From the NCBI GenBank assembly GCA_019114245.1, contig DXFX01000103.1:1-59042 (forward strand): a stretch of DNA of 59,042 bases, written 5' to 3'. The notes beneath the pieces are model-generated. The model worked only from the letters and a program-made list of their open reading frames with translations. It was not told the origin of the DNA and made no database searches. Of this stretch, positions 8,357 through 15,905 are shown piece by piece. Source of the stretch: Candidatus Borkfalkia faecipullorum (GTDB lineage Bacteria; Bacillota; Clostridia; Christensenellales; Borkfalkiaceae). Each line of letters opens with the position of its first letter. The first letter of the stretch is position 1. Both the position numbers and the translations under genes were made by a program.

Positions 8357-9531
8357 AAGACATCAAAAAAATGCTCCGCGAGCAGGCGCCCGACGTTCTG
8401 CCCGACGAGAGCGTAAAGGAAAAGATCCGACTTCAGCTGGGCGCTCCCCTGCCGCAGGAACAGGCGGCGCTGGCGCACGGCGGCACAAAGGCGCTTTCCT
8501 CCAAAAAGACGTGGATCGCCCTTGCCGCCCTCTTTCTGGCGGCCGTCCTCTTCGTGGGACTTCTGCTGCCCGCCCTGCTGAAAAAGACCCCCGCAAGCGG
8601 GATCCTCAACAAATTCGATTCCATCGAGACCACGGAGGACTTTTACCTGTACGGCGCCGCGTCGGTCGGTTCCCTGCTCTCCGCCCGCGAAAAGACCGCG
8701 GCCCTTTCGACAAAGAGCCTTGCCTACGCTTCCCCTGCCGCCGATCTTACCGACGGCGAACAGCAGATCGTGGACACCGTGAACGGATACCTTTCCCTCG
8801 TGGAGGGATTGCTCGGGGACGGGAGCATCGAACACTCGCAGATCACAAAGCCCGCCGACCCCGCGTACGCACAGTACAGTTATTATACCGTCATCCGCTA
8901 CAAAGACCTGCTGGAAGAAGAAGTCAGTTACGAACTCTACTACAACGAACTTCTCGCGGGCGTGGAGCAGGAGGACGACGAAACGGAAGAAAACTATGAC
9001 ATTGAGGGCATTCTCGTCGTCGAAGGGACTGCCTACGAAGTGTACGGCTCGCGCGAAGCCTCTGCCGAACAGGACGGAAGCGAGAGCGAGAGCGAAAACG
9101 AACTGCAATTCACCGCTTACCTGAACGCGGAAAAGACGCAATATCTGCGCATGGAACAAAAGACGGAGCTGGAAACGGAGGCGGGAAGCCAGGAATCCGA
9201 ACAGGAATTTGAATACACCTTTGTTTCGGACGGGACATGGCAGGAACGCACGCAGGTGAAATACGAACAGGAAGACGGCGAACTGGAACTGGAGATCACC
9301 GTGGAAAAGCGGGGTCAGGAAAAGGACGAATTGCGCTTCCGCCGCGAAAACGGGCAGACGGGACTGGACGTGGACGCAAAGATCGGCGGCAAAGACGTGC
9401 GCTTTACCATAGAGATCGTAAACGAAAACGGAAACACTTTCTACCGCTACCGTTTCGGGGACGACCATTCCTCGGACACAGACCGCTACGAGGGACACCG
9501 CTATCACGGCAACGACGATGACGACGATTAA
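8353..9531 (+). CDS. membrane-anchored anti-sigma-like protein, acidic ectodomain
   Basis: This 392-residue protein has a ~50-residue cytoplasmic N-terminus (basic/amphipathic, beginning MKDIKKMLREQ), one transmembrane helix at ~54-75 and a ~315-residue extracytoplasmic domain very rich in Glu, Asp and Ser. It overlaps the sigma gene by four bases. I infer that it is the cognate anti-sigma factor, since the N-terminus is where such proteins hold their sigma. It lacks the HxxxCxxC zinc motif of classical ZAS anti-sigmas. The ectodomain is paralogous to the lipoprotein at 9814 (shared GILVVEG/GVLVIDG and EYxYxF-like segments). Ectodomain function is unknown. Confidence 0.7.
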   Translation: MKDIKKMLREQAPDVLPDESVKEKIRLQLGAPLPQEQAALAHGGTKALSSKKTWIALAALFLAAVLFVGLLLPALLKKTPASGILNKFDSIETTEDFYLYGAASVGSLLSAREKTAALSTKSLAYASPAADLTDGEQQIVDTVNGYLSLVEGLLGDGSIEHSQITKPADPAYAQYSYYTVIRYKDLLEEEVSYELYYNELLAGVEQEDDETEENYDIEGILVVEGTAYEVYGSREASAEQDGSESESENELQFTAYLNAEKTQYLRMEQKTELETEAGSQESEQEFEYTFVSDGTWQERTQVKYEQEDGELELEITVEKRGQEKDELRFRRENGQTGLDVDAKIGGKDVRFTIEIVNENGNTFYRYRFGDDHSSDTDRYEGHRYHGNDDDDD

Positions 9532-9540
9532 AATAACCAA

Positions 9541-9582
9541 AGAGGCAGCCGCGGAACTCCCGCGGCTGCCTCTTCGTTTTTT
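9541..9582 (+). terminator. intrinsic terminator after the sigma/anti-sigma pair
   Basis: A perfect 14-bp stem (9541-9554 with 9560-9573) has a five-base loop and is followed by CGTTTTTT. It begins ten bases after the anti-sigma-like gene and separates that transcript from the lipoprotein gene. Confidence 0.9.
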
Positions 9583-9635
9583 CTCGGAAAATTTTTCTAT
9601 TATACGCGCGCGAGAAAAATTTTTTTGCAATTTTT

Positions 9636-9668
9636 CCAACAAAAAAGCAAATGCTGTTGTTGTATAAG
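9636..9668 (+). promoter_or_regulatory. promoter-like repeat, copy 1 (candidate ECF promoter)
   Basis: CCAACAA (9636-9642) and TTGTATAAG (9660-9668) are separated by 17 bases. The same pair recurs exactly 90 bases downstream with the same spacing. The CAAC core resembles the conserved AAC of many ECF sigma -35 boxes. GGCAAGCGC follows both copies. The promoter role is inferred. Confidence 0.5.
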
Positions 9669-9725
9669 TGATCGAGGCAAGCGCGAGAGCCCCTGAAAAA
9701 AATTTTTAAAAAACTTTCAAGATTA

Positions 9726-9758
9726 CCAACAAAACACAGCCCGTCGCTGTTGTATAAG
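9726..9758 (+). promoter_or_regulatory. promoter-like repeat, copy 2 (candidate ECF promoter)
   Basis: CCAACAA (9726-9732), 17 bases, then TTGTATAAG (9750-9758). The spacing is identical to copy 1, while the spacer sequence differs. The lipoprotein start codon follows 55 bases after the -10-like box, with an AAGGAG site between, so this copy is well placed to drive it. Confidence 0.55.
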
Positions 9759-9813
9759 TGTACAGGGCAAGCGCAATGCTTATAAAACTTTTTAAAAATA
9801 AGGAGAAACAGAA

Positions 9814-10806
9814 ATGAAAAAACTGGTATTGGCAGGAATGACGGCTTTGACGGCATTGGCACTTTCGGTGGGAGCGGCTGCTTGCTCGCCCGATTCCGCA
9901 GCAAAGAACGAATTTGAACTCCCCCAGACGGCGGCGCAATCGTACAGCTTCAGCGCGGCTTCCGCGGGAACCATCATCTCCGCCATGAACGGCGGCAGCG
10001 CGGCGCAGACCGCGAGGGCTTTGACGGCCGTGACGGACGAGGCGACCATCGCCGAACTCAACGACTACATGATGCTGGTGGAAAGCCTGCTTTCGGACGG
10101 CTCCTTCGGCACGGTGTACGAAACTTCCGACCGCCCCGAATACGCGGTGAAAGCGGTGATCTCCTACACGGACATCACGGGCGCAAAACTCGGCTACACG
10201 ATGTACTATAACGAGTCCAATCAAAAAACCCACACCGAATCCGACTGGGACGACGGCCGCCTCGAAGAGGAATCCGAAACCCGTGCGGACATCGACGGTG
10301 TCCTCGTCATCGACGGTGCGGACTACCCCTTCAGCGGCAGGACCAAGACGGAGACGGAAGGAAACGAATCGGAAAGCGAAACGACCTTCTCCGTACAGAT
10401 GGGAACGACCGCGGAAGGCCTGCAGAAAGTGATGCGCGTCAACCGGGAATCGGAATCCGAGCACGACGAGACGGAGGAAGAATACTCCTACACCATCTAC
10501 GAAGGCAGGACGGAAACGGAGCGCAGCACCCTGAAAGTGGAACAGGAACGCGGCGAGACGGAGATTGAAATGACCGTGAGAAAGAACGGGCAGTCGCAGG
10601 TGTTCAGCTTTGAGAAAGAGGCCGACGAGCGCAACGCCATCCATATCACGGTGGGCGGCAACGGCTCTGTCGAGGAATACGTCGTGCGCGTTCTGACGGA
10701 TGAAAACGGCAACACCTACTACGAATACAGCACGAGAGACGGCGGTTCCTTCCATTTCTCCCGTCACGGGCAGGAAAACGGCGCACAGAACCCCTACGGC
10801 AAATAA
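9814..10806 (+). CDS. putative lipoprotein paralogous to the anti-sigma ectodomain
   Basis: This 330-residue protein starts with MKKLVLAGMT and a hydrophobic core ending in VGAAAC, a relaxed lipobox with the acceptor cysteine at residue 24. It should be exported and lipid-anchored on the cell surface. The mature part is acidic, Glu/Ser/Thr rich, and aligns along its length with the ectodomain of the protein at 8353, including the DGVLVIDG and final ENGNTYYEY segments. I do not recognise a characterised family. The setting suggests a product of the sigma regulon that may compete with, or feed a signal to, the anti-sigma ectodomain; this is inference. Confidence 0.75.
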   Translation: MKKLVLAGMTALTALALSVGAAACSPDSAAKNEFELPQTAAQSYSFSAASAGTIISAMNGGSAAQTARALTAVTDEATIAELNDYMMLVESLLSDGSFGTVYETSDRPEYAVKAVISYTDITGAKLGYTMYYNESNQKTHTESDWDDGRLEEESETRADIDGVLVIDGADYPFSGRTKTETEGNESESETTFSVQMGTTAEGLQKVMRVNRESESEHDETEEEYSYTIYEGRTETERSTLKVEQERGETEIEMTVRKNGQSQVFSFEKEADERNAIHITVGGNGSVEEYVVRVLTDENGNTYYEYSTRDGGSFHFSRHGQENGAQNPYGK

Positions 10807-10821
10807 TTCTTCCCCTTCTTT

Positions 10822-10879
10822 CCCCCGCGCCGCACGGCGCGGGGGATTTTTAAAAGGGCGTCCCCCGCGGGGGACGCCC
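10822..10879. terminator. double hairpin terminator between convergent genes
   Basis: Two perfect GC-rich hairpins lie in tandem. The first has a 10-bp stem at 10822-10845 followed by ATTTTT. The second has an 11-bp stem at 10856-10879 followed by TTTT, with AAAA on its left side. The first serves the lipoprotein gene, and the second can serve the MFS gene coming from the right. Confidence 0.85.
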
Positions 10880-10909
10880 TTTTGCGTGTGACAATGCGCC
10901 GCAGAAAAA

Positions 10910-12058
10910 CTATTTTTGTTCTCGTTTTTGGATGACGTCCATCAAAAACAGGCACGCCGCCGCCAAAAAAGGCGCCGCAGAGAGCAAGAGAAAGGCGGCG
11001 CGGATCCCCCCGCCTTCCGCCGCCGCGCCCATGACGGCGGGCAGAGCCGCGCCGCCCACGTCCTGCGCCAAGGCGAGTGAGGCGAGCAGCCAGCCGCCCG
11101 TCTGCGGCAGAAACTTTCCCGCGGCGGACATGGCGCCGGGCGAGAGCACCCCCACAAACAGGCCGCAGGCAACGGCGGCCGCCAGAGCGAAGGGAGCGGG
11201 CGCAAGCGCAGCGGCAAGATAACAGCCGCCCGCCAGGAGCGCGGAAAAGAGCAGGATGCAAAAGGGCGCGCCGCGCTTTTTGAGAAGGACAAAACAGGTC
11301 CCGCCTACCCCCAGACAGACGGCAAACAGCGCAAAGCCGAGCAATGCCCCCCATTCCTGCCCGAACAGCTCCTGTGCAAAGGAGGAGACGTACTGGTTGA
11401 CCGCCACTTCCGCGCCGCACCCGAAAAAGACGGCCGCGAGCGCAAACAGGTAAAAGGGACGGAACGCCGTCCGCCGCGGCGCAAGGCACTCCCCTTTCGG
11501 GAGCTGCGCGGCGGGCAGGCAGACGAGCACGAAGGCGGGCACGGCGGCAAGGAGGAGCACGGCGACATTCCACCTGTGCGCCCCGAACAGGGCAAAAAAG
11601 ACAAACAGAAAGAGCGCCAGTCCGACCTGCGCCCACGCGTACATCGTGCGCTGCAGGCACAGTCCGCCCGACTCGCTGAGCGCGCATTCGGCGGCGTTGG
11701 AAAGCACCACTTCAAGCATTCCGCCCGCAAACGCAAACACGGCGGTGGCGGCGAGAATGCCGAAAAACAGTTCGTCGCAAAAATAAGGGAGCGTACCGTA
11801 AAAAACAAGCCCTGCGCAGGAGAGAAAGGCGGCGCAGGCGGCGAGTTTTTTGGAAGAGAGCCTGTCGATGAAAAAGAGGAGAAAGGTATCCGCCGCCAGC
11901 TGTGCGCAAAACCCCGCGGCGGCGAGGATCCCCAGTTGCACATATGTAAATCCGTACAGCCTTGCAAAGGGTACGAACAGAACGGCGGTGACGTTGGCAA
12001 TGACCGCCTGGTTGACGACGCCCGCGCGGCAGACGCGGGCGGTATTCCTGTACATCAT
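10910..12058 (-). CDS. MFS transporter
   Basis: This 382-residue membrane protein has 12 predicted transmembrane helices in two six-helix halves, with a central cytoplasmic loop around residues 190-205. Its composition is extremely Ala/Leu rich. It looks like a major facilitator exporter of the general YfmO/SET-like kind, but no substrate motif can be assigned. It is a single-gene transcript: a divergent gene lies upstream and the hairpins at 10822-10879 lie downstream. Confidence 0.85.
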   Translation of the reverse strand: MMYRNTARVCRAGVVNQAVIANVTAVLFVPFARLYGFTYVQLGILAAAGFCAQLAADTFLLFFIDRLSSKKLAACAAFLSCAGLVFYGTLPYFCDELFFGILAATAVFAFAGGMLEVVLSNAAECALSESGGLCLQRTMYAWAQVGLALFLFVFFALFGAHRWNVAVLLLAAVPAFVLVCLPAAQLPKGECLAPRRTAFRPFYLFALAAVFFGCGAEVAVNQYVSSFAQELFGQEWGALLGFALFAVCLGVGGTCFVLLKKRGAPFCILLFSALLAGGCYLAAALAPAPFALAAAVACGLFVGVLSPGAMSAAGKFLPQTGGWLLASLALAQDVGGAALPAVMGAAAEGGGIRAAFLLLSAAPFLAAACLFLMDVIQKREQK

Positions 12059-12130
12059 AGTTGTTTTTCCTTTGCTTTGTATCTTTATATCCTATGCAGA
12101 GGAAAAATTTTACGTGAATGACCCTATCGC

Positions 12131-12159
12131 TTGACGAACGTGCGGGAAAATGCTACCAT
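12131..12159 (+). promoter_or_regulatory. promoter giving a likely leaderless mRNA
   Basis: TTGACG (12131-12136) and TACCAT (12154-12159) are separated by 17 bases. The ATG of the methyltransferase begins at 12166, seven bases after the -10 box, which is where transcription would start. There is no room for a Shine-Dalgarno sequence. Confidence 0.6.
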
Positions 12160-12165
12160 AAACTT

Positions 12166-13029
12166 ATGAAAACCATTGACGAAGTACTGCAGGCGCACCC
12201 CTTCCGCGCCATCGGGGAACAGAACCCCAAGATCAAACAGCTGAAGGGCATCGTTTCCAATTCCAAACCCAACCCGCACAAACTGTTTGCCGCGGAAGGC
12301 ATCTGGATGCTCTCCCTGTGCGAAAAATTCAATACGCCGCTGGACAGCCTTTTCCTCTGTCCCGAACACATCCGAACCAGCGAAGCGGCGGCGCTGGCAG
12401 ACAGGCTCGCTTCCCGCGCGCAGGAGCTGTACACCGTTTCCGCAAAGACGTACGAAAAACTTTCCGAACGCGGCCAGCCGGACGGACTTCTGGCGCTGGC
12501 ACAGCTGCCGCGGCACGAACTGAGCGCCTTCCGCCCCGCAAAGGACGCGGTCATTTTGATTTTGGACGGCGTGGAGATCCCGGGGAACATCGGCACGATG
12601 ATGCGCATGGCGGACGGCGCGGGCGTGGACGCCGTGTTTTTGTGCAACCGAAAGGCGCGGCTGACCCACCCCAAACTGATCAAGGGAAGCCAGGGCGCCA
12701 TTCTGTCCGTCCCGTACTTTGAATTTGAAAGCGTGCAGGACTGCCGCAACTGGCTGGACAAAAACGGCTTTACCGTGTACCTTGCGGACACGCGCGCCGA
12801 TCTATATTACTACGACGAACCGTTCGGCACAAAGACGGCGCTCGTGATGGGCAGCGAACGCTACGGCATTTCCCGCGAATGGTACGACAAGAGTTACAAA
12901 ATGATCGCCATTCCCATGGAAGGCAGCTGCGATTCCCTCAACGTGGGCGTGGCCGCAACCGTGCTCGCCTACGAAGCGGTCAAGAAAAACAAGTTTCTGC
13001 CCCGCGGCATCCGCCCGCAAAAATCCTGA
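12166..13029 (+). CDS. SpoU/TrmH-family RNA 2'-O-methyltransferase
   Basis: This 287-residue methyltransferase uses S-adenosylmethionine to methylate a ribose 2'-OH in rRNA or tRNA. It has an N-terminal substrate-binding part (~1-110) and a C-terminal SPOUT knot. The three SPOUT motifs are visible: EIPGNIGTMMRMAD, VMGSERYGIS and IPMEGSCDSLNVGVA. The ATG at 12166 is chosen because the protein reads naturally from MKTIDEVLQ; an earlier in-frame ATG at 12118 lies upstream of the predicted promoter. The target nucleotide is unknown. A terminator follows directly. Confidence 0.9.
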   Translation: MKTIDEVLQAHPFRAIGEQNPKIKQLKGIVSNSKPNPHKLFAAEGIWMLSLCEKFNTPLDSLFLCPEHIRTSEAAALADRLASRAQELYTVSAKTYEKLSERGQPDGLLALAQLPRHELSAFRPAKDAVILILDGVEIPGNIGTMMRMADGAGVDAVFLCNRKARLTHPKLIKGSQGAILSVPYFEFESVQDCRNWLDKNGFTVYLADTRADLYYYDEPFGTKTALVMGSERYGISREWYDKSYKMIAIPMEGSCDSLNVGVAATVLAYEAVKKNKFLPRGIRPQKS

Positions 13030-13034
13030 AAAAA

Positions 13035-13070
13035 AGCGCCGCAGTCCTGATCGGACTGCGGCGCTTTCCT
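13035..13070 (+). terminator. intrinsic terminator
   Basis: A perfect 13-bp stem (13035-13047 with 13053-13065) with a five-base loop follows the methyltransferase gene. The tail is TTCCTTT, weaker than usual. Confidence 0.75.
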
Positions 13071-13074
13071 TTAT

Positions 13075-13122
13075 AAAAACGTACAGGGAGCCGCAAGTTT
13101 TGCGGCTCCCTGCTCGTTTTTT
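13075..13122. terminator. bidirectional terminator for YhbY/Obg operon end
   Basis: A 12-bp stem (13084-13095 with 13101-13112) has T-runs on both sides: TTTTTT at 13117-13122 on the plus strand and TTTTT on the minus strand. The minus-strand transcript carrying nth, obg and yhbY therefore ends here, about 165 bases past the yhbY stop. Confidence 0.85.
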
Positions 13123-13126
13123 CAGC

Positions 13127-13288
13127 TTATTTTTCTTCCCCGTCCCAATGGGAAACGATGGGTTCAGACTCCTCCGATTTCTCCTGCGGAACGTCTTCCT
13201 CTCTTTCCTCCTCCGCCCTTTTCTTCGCGCGGATGGCATGGGAAAAACTTTGATACAGACGAAATTTTGCCGTAGCTGCGGCGAACAA
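13127..13288 (-). other. in-frame reading frame after the yhbY stop (possible readthrough tail)
   Basis: Directly after the yhbY TAA the same frame stays open for 53 codons, starting at TTG and ending at TAA just before the terminator. It encodes an N-terminal ATAKFRLYQSFSHAIRAKK-like stretch followed by a charged EEEREED region and the end VSHWDGEEK. There is no in-frame ATG or GTG and no ribosome binding site at the TTG. It could be a readthrough extension of YhbY, a tiny separate gene, or a former C-terminal tail cut off by a stop mutation. Confidence 0.35.
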
Positions 13289-13579
13289 TTAAAACTCGAT
13301 GTGTTTGAAATCCTTGCGGGACGAACGGCGGTACAAGATGACCTTTCTGCCGATGACAGCCACGCATTCCGCGCGCAGGGTGACGGCGAGTTCCGCCGCG
13401 AGAGAACGCGCGTCCTCTTCCGCGTTGGTCAGGACGTTGATCTTGATGAGTTCGCGCGCTTCCAGCGCGTCCGAGATCGACTTGACCATATTTTCGCTGA
13501 TACCGCCCTTGCCCAGCTGAAAAATAGGATCGAGATTGGCGGCGATGCTCTTTAAATGACTTCTCTGTTTGCTTGTCAT
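13289..13579 (-). CDS. YhbY-family RNA-binding protein (CRM domain)
   Basis: This 96-residue protein is a single CRM domain of the YhbY family, which binds pre-50S ribosomal particles and 23S rRNA during assembly. The start MTSKQRSHLKSIA, the RNA-binding loop QLGKGGIS near residue 41, and the end GRKVILYRRS are characteristic. The stop is followed by an open in-frame tail (13127-13288). It starts three bases after obg and so belongs to the nth-obg-yhbY operon, a grouping focused on ribosome assembly. Confidence 0.92.
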   Translation of the reverse strand: MTSKQRSHLKSIAANLDPIFQLGKGGISENMVKSISDALEARELIKINVLTNAEEDARSLAAELAVTLRAECVAVIGRKVILYRRSSRKDFKHIEF

Positions 13580-13582
13580 ATT

Positions 13583-14854
13583 TTACTCCTTGAATGCAAA
13601 TTCCACACCGCCCACGACGACGGTATCGTCTTCCTGAACGCCCTGCCGCTTGAGTTCGCGGATGACGCCCTTGTCTTTCAGAACCTTCTGGAAATACGCC
13701 ATGGAATCGGGATCGGACAAGACGACGTTGCGTTCCAGCAGATCGACCAACCCGCCCGTGACGTACCAGACGTTTTCTTCCTCGTCCTTTTCCACAGAAA
13801 ACTCGTCGGAGGAAGGAATGTCGTATTCAAACTCGTCGGCGGGAACGGGCTGTGCCGGCGGGAGAGTATCCAGAATGTCGCAGATCGCCTTCAGGAGCTT
13901 GTCCGTCCCCTCTCCGTTCACCGCCGTGATGGGATAGCAGGCGAGCGGACATTTTTTTATGAACGCGGCGACGTTCTCTTCCGCGCCGTACACGTCGCAC
14001 TTGTTGAGCGCCACCACCTGAGGCAGAGAGGCGAGTTTTGCGCTGTATTCGGCGAGTTCCTCGTTGATCTTGCAGAAATCCTCGTAAGGGTCGCGCCCTT
14101 CCGAACCGGAAATGTCCACGACGTGCACGAGCATACGCGTGCGCTCGATGTGCCTGAGGAAATCGTGACCGAGCCCCGCGCCCTTCGCCGCGCCCTCGAT
14201 GAGTCCCGGAATGTCCGCCGCCACAAACGATTTATCGTAATAGCGCACGACGCCGAGATTGGGGGAAAGCGTCGTGAAATGGTAGTTGGCAATTTTGGGT
14301 TTTGCCGCGGAAATTTTGGAAAGAAGGGTGCTTTTGCCCACGTTGGGGAATCCGATGATGCCCACGTCCGCAATAACTTTGAGTTCGAGAATGAGGGTAT
14401 GCACCTGCGTTTTCTGACCCTTTTGCGCAAAGTGAGGCGCATGGCGGCGCGCCGTGGTGAAGCGGACGTTCCCCTTGCCGCCGTTGCCGCCGCGGGCGAG
14501 CAGTTTCTTTTCGCCGTCCGTGTACACGTCGCACAGGATCTTGCCCGTTTCCGCATCGCGGACGAGCGTGCCGAGAGGCACGGAAATGACTACGTCCGCC
14601 CCGCTCTTGCCGTAGCAGAAGTTGGTGCCGCCGCGTTCGCCGTTGCCCGCCGTGAATTTTGCGCCGAAACGGAAATCGATGAGGTCGTTTTTGTCCTTGT
14701 CCCCCACGATGTACACGTCGCCGCCCTTGCCGCCGTCGCCGCCGTCGGGGCCGCCGTTGGCAAAGCCCTTGAAACTCTTGAAAGAGTTCATGCCGTCGCC
14801 GCCGTCCCCCGATTTGATTGTGATTTTAACTTTGTCTGTAAATAACGATGCCAT
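13583..14854 (-). CDS. obg: GTPase Obg
   Basis: This 423-residue GTPase binds the 50S subunit and acts in late ribosome assembly and stress control. The N-terminal Gly-rich Obg fold (residues 1-158) has the ANGGPDGGDGGKGGDV signature. The G domain follows (GFPNVGKST, then DIPGLIEGA and NKCD), and a C-terminal OCT domain of ~80 residues ends the protein. I chose the ATG at 14854 (MASLFTDKVKI) because GAGG precedes it and a longer frame would run into nth. The gap to nth is 7 bases. Confidence 0.96.
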   Translation of the reverse strand: MASLFTDKVKITIKSGDGGDGMNSFKSFKGFANGGPDGGDGGKGGDVYIVGDKDKNDLIDFRFGAKFTAGNGERGGTNFCYGKSGADVVISVPLGTLVRDAETGKILCDVYTDGEKKLLARGGNGGKGNVRFTTARRHAPHFAQKGQKTQVHTLILELKVIADVGIIGFPNVGKSTLLSKISAAKPKIANYHFTTLSPNLGVVRYYDKSFVAADIPGLIEGAAKGAGLGHDFLRHIERTRMLVHVVDISGSEGRDPYEDFCKINEELAEYSAKLASLPQVVALNKCDVYGAEENVAAFIKKCPLACYPITAVNGEGTDKLLKAICDILDTLPPAQPVPADEFEYDIPSSDEFSVEKDEEENVWYVTGGLVDLLERNVVLSDPDSMAYFQKVLKDKGVIRELKRQGVQEDDTVVVGGVEFAFKE

Positions 14855-14861
14855 AAAGACC

Positions 14862-15497
14862 TCAGTGTTCTTTTTTCGCGAAATAGTCGCAGCAATCGGC
14901 AAGCGGGCAGGCGCCGCAATCGGGATTCTGCGAATGGCAGACCTTTCTGCCGTGCCAGATCAGCCAGTGGTGCGCCTTGGACCAGTCTGCCTGCGGAATA
15001 GAGAGTTTTAACTGTTCCTCCGTGCGAAGCGGAGTGTTGGCGTGCGCCAGGCCCAGGCGGTTGCTCACGCGGAAGACGTGGGTATCCACGGCGATGGCGT
15101 CCGCCTCAAACCACACGGAGGACACGACGTTTGCCGTCTTCTGCCCCACCCCCGCCAGCGATTTGAGCTGCGCAAAGTCCGAAGGCACTTTGCCGCCGAA
15201 CTTGTCCACGATGTCGCGGGAAGCGGACAGGATATGCGCCGCCTTGCTGCGGTACAGACCGCAGGAAAAGATATACTTTTCCAGCTCCTGCCGGGAAAGC
15301 TGCAGCATGGTTTCGGGCGTATTGTGTTCTTTGAAGAGCTCTCTTGTGACCTTGTTCACGCGCTCGTCCGTACATTGCGCGGAAAGGATGACCGCCACCA
15401 GCAATTCGTAAGCGGTGGAATAGACAAGCGCAGGGCGCGCGTCTGCGTACACCTGCGCAAGTATTTGCAGAGCCTTTTTTCTCTTTTGTTCGTCCAT
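14862..15497 (-). CDS. nth: endonuclease III
   Basis: This 211-residue bifunctional DNA glycosylase/AP lyase removes oxidised pyrimidines. The helix-hairpin-helix LAGVGQKTANVV carries the catalytic lysine near residue 119, and the catalytic aspartate is in VDTHVFRVSNRLGL. The C-terminal Fe-S loop keeps the full C-x6-C-x2-C-x5-C pattern (CHSQNPDCGACPLADC). Length is normal. It leads the nth-obg-yhbY transcript. Confidence 0.96.
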   Translation of the reverse strand: MDEQKRKKALQILAQVYADARPALVYSTAYELLVAVILSAQCTDERVNKVTRELFKEHNTPETMLQLSRQELEKYIFSCGLYRSKAAHILSASRDIVDKFGGKVPSDFAQLKSLAGVGQKTANVVSSVWFEADAIAVDTHVFRVSNRLGLAHANTPLRTEEQLKLSIPQADWSKAHHWLIWHGRKVCHSQNPDCGACPLADCCDYFAKKEH

Positions 15498-15549
15498 GCC
15501 GCTATTTTACCATAAACGCGATCGGATTACAAGTTTTTTTGCGCAGAAA

Positions 15550-15804
15550 TCACAGCGGACGGACGTATGTTCTGCCGCCGCAGATATCCATGCGGAAAAA
15601 CCCGACGAAGGCGGAACAGTTCATGCCGGCAAGGGCGCGGCGCACGCGGAGAAGATCTCTTTCGGGAAAGCGCAGGGAAATGCCGCACCCGACGTTTGCC
15701 TCGCGCGGAGTGGAGACGGCGGCGGCGCACACGCCCGCCGCACGGATGCGCGAAAGGCAGGAAAGCGCCTGCGCGCGCGAACGGAATACTGCGAGAATGT
15801 TCAT
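15550..15804 (-). CDS. DUF3343 family small protein (putative Se/S carrier-like)
   Basis: This 84-residue protein begins MNILAVFRSRAQAL after an AGGAAG site. It shows the DUF3343 pattern: an N-terminal strand, a Ser/Thr-Pro-Arg segment (VSTPREANVGCGISLRF) with the conserved CG, and a helical C-terminus. Family members are named putative Se/S carrier proteins, a role not established by experiment that I know of. In many Clostridia they sit beside a class V aminotransferase, as here, where the partner is divergent. A 10-bp inverted repeat lies midway between the two starts. Confidence 0.8.
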   Translation of the reverse strand: MNILAVFRSRAQALSCLSRIRAAGVCAAAVSTPREANVGCGISLRFPERDLLRVRRALAGMNCSAFVGFFRMDICGGRTYVRPL

Positions 15805-15843
15805 GATTTTTCTTCCTGTAAGGCCGCGCAATTTAGGGGATAC

Positions 15844-15869
15844 GCGGCATATATTACAGTATATGCCGC
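15844..15869. promoter_or_regulatory. symmetric inverted repeat between divergent genes
   Basis: GCGGCATATA (15844-15853) and its exact complement TATATGCCGC (15860-15869) flank a six-base centre. The repeat is 39 bases from the DUF3343 start codon and 36 from the aminotransferase start codon. A dimeric regulator site controlling both genes is the simplest reading; a leader hairpin is the alternative. Confidence 0.6.
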
Positions 15870-15905
15870 CCTCTGTGAAAAGGTTTTGCGGCAAAGGAGG
15901 AAAGA

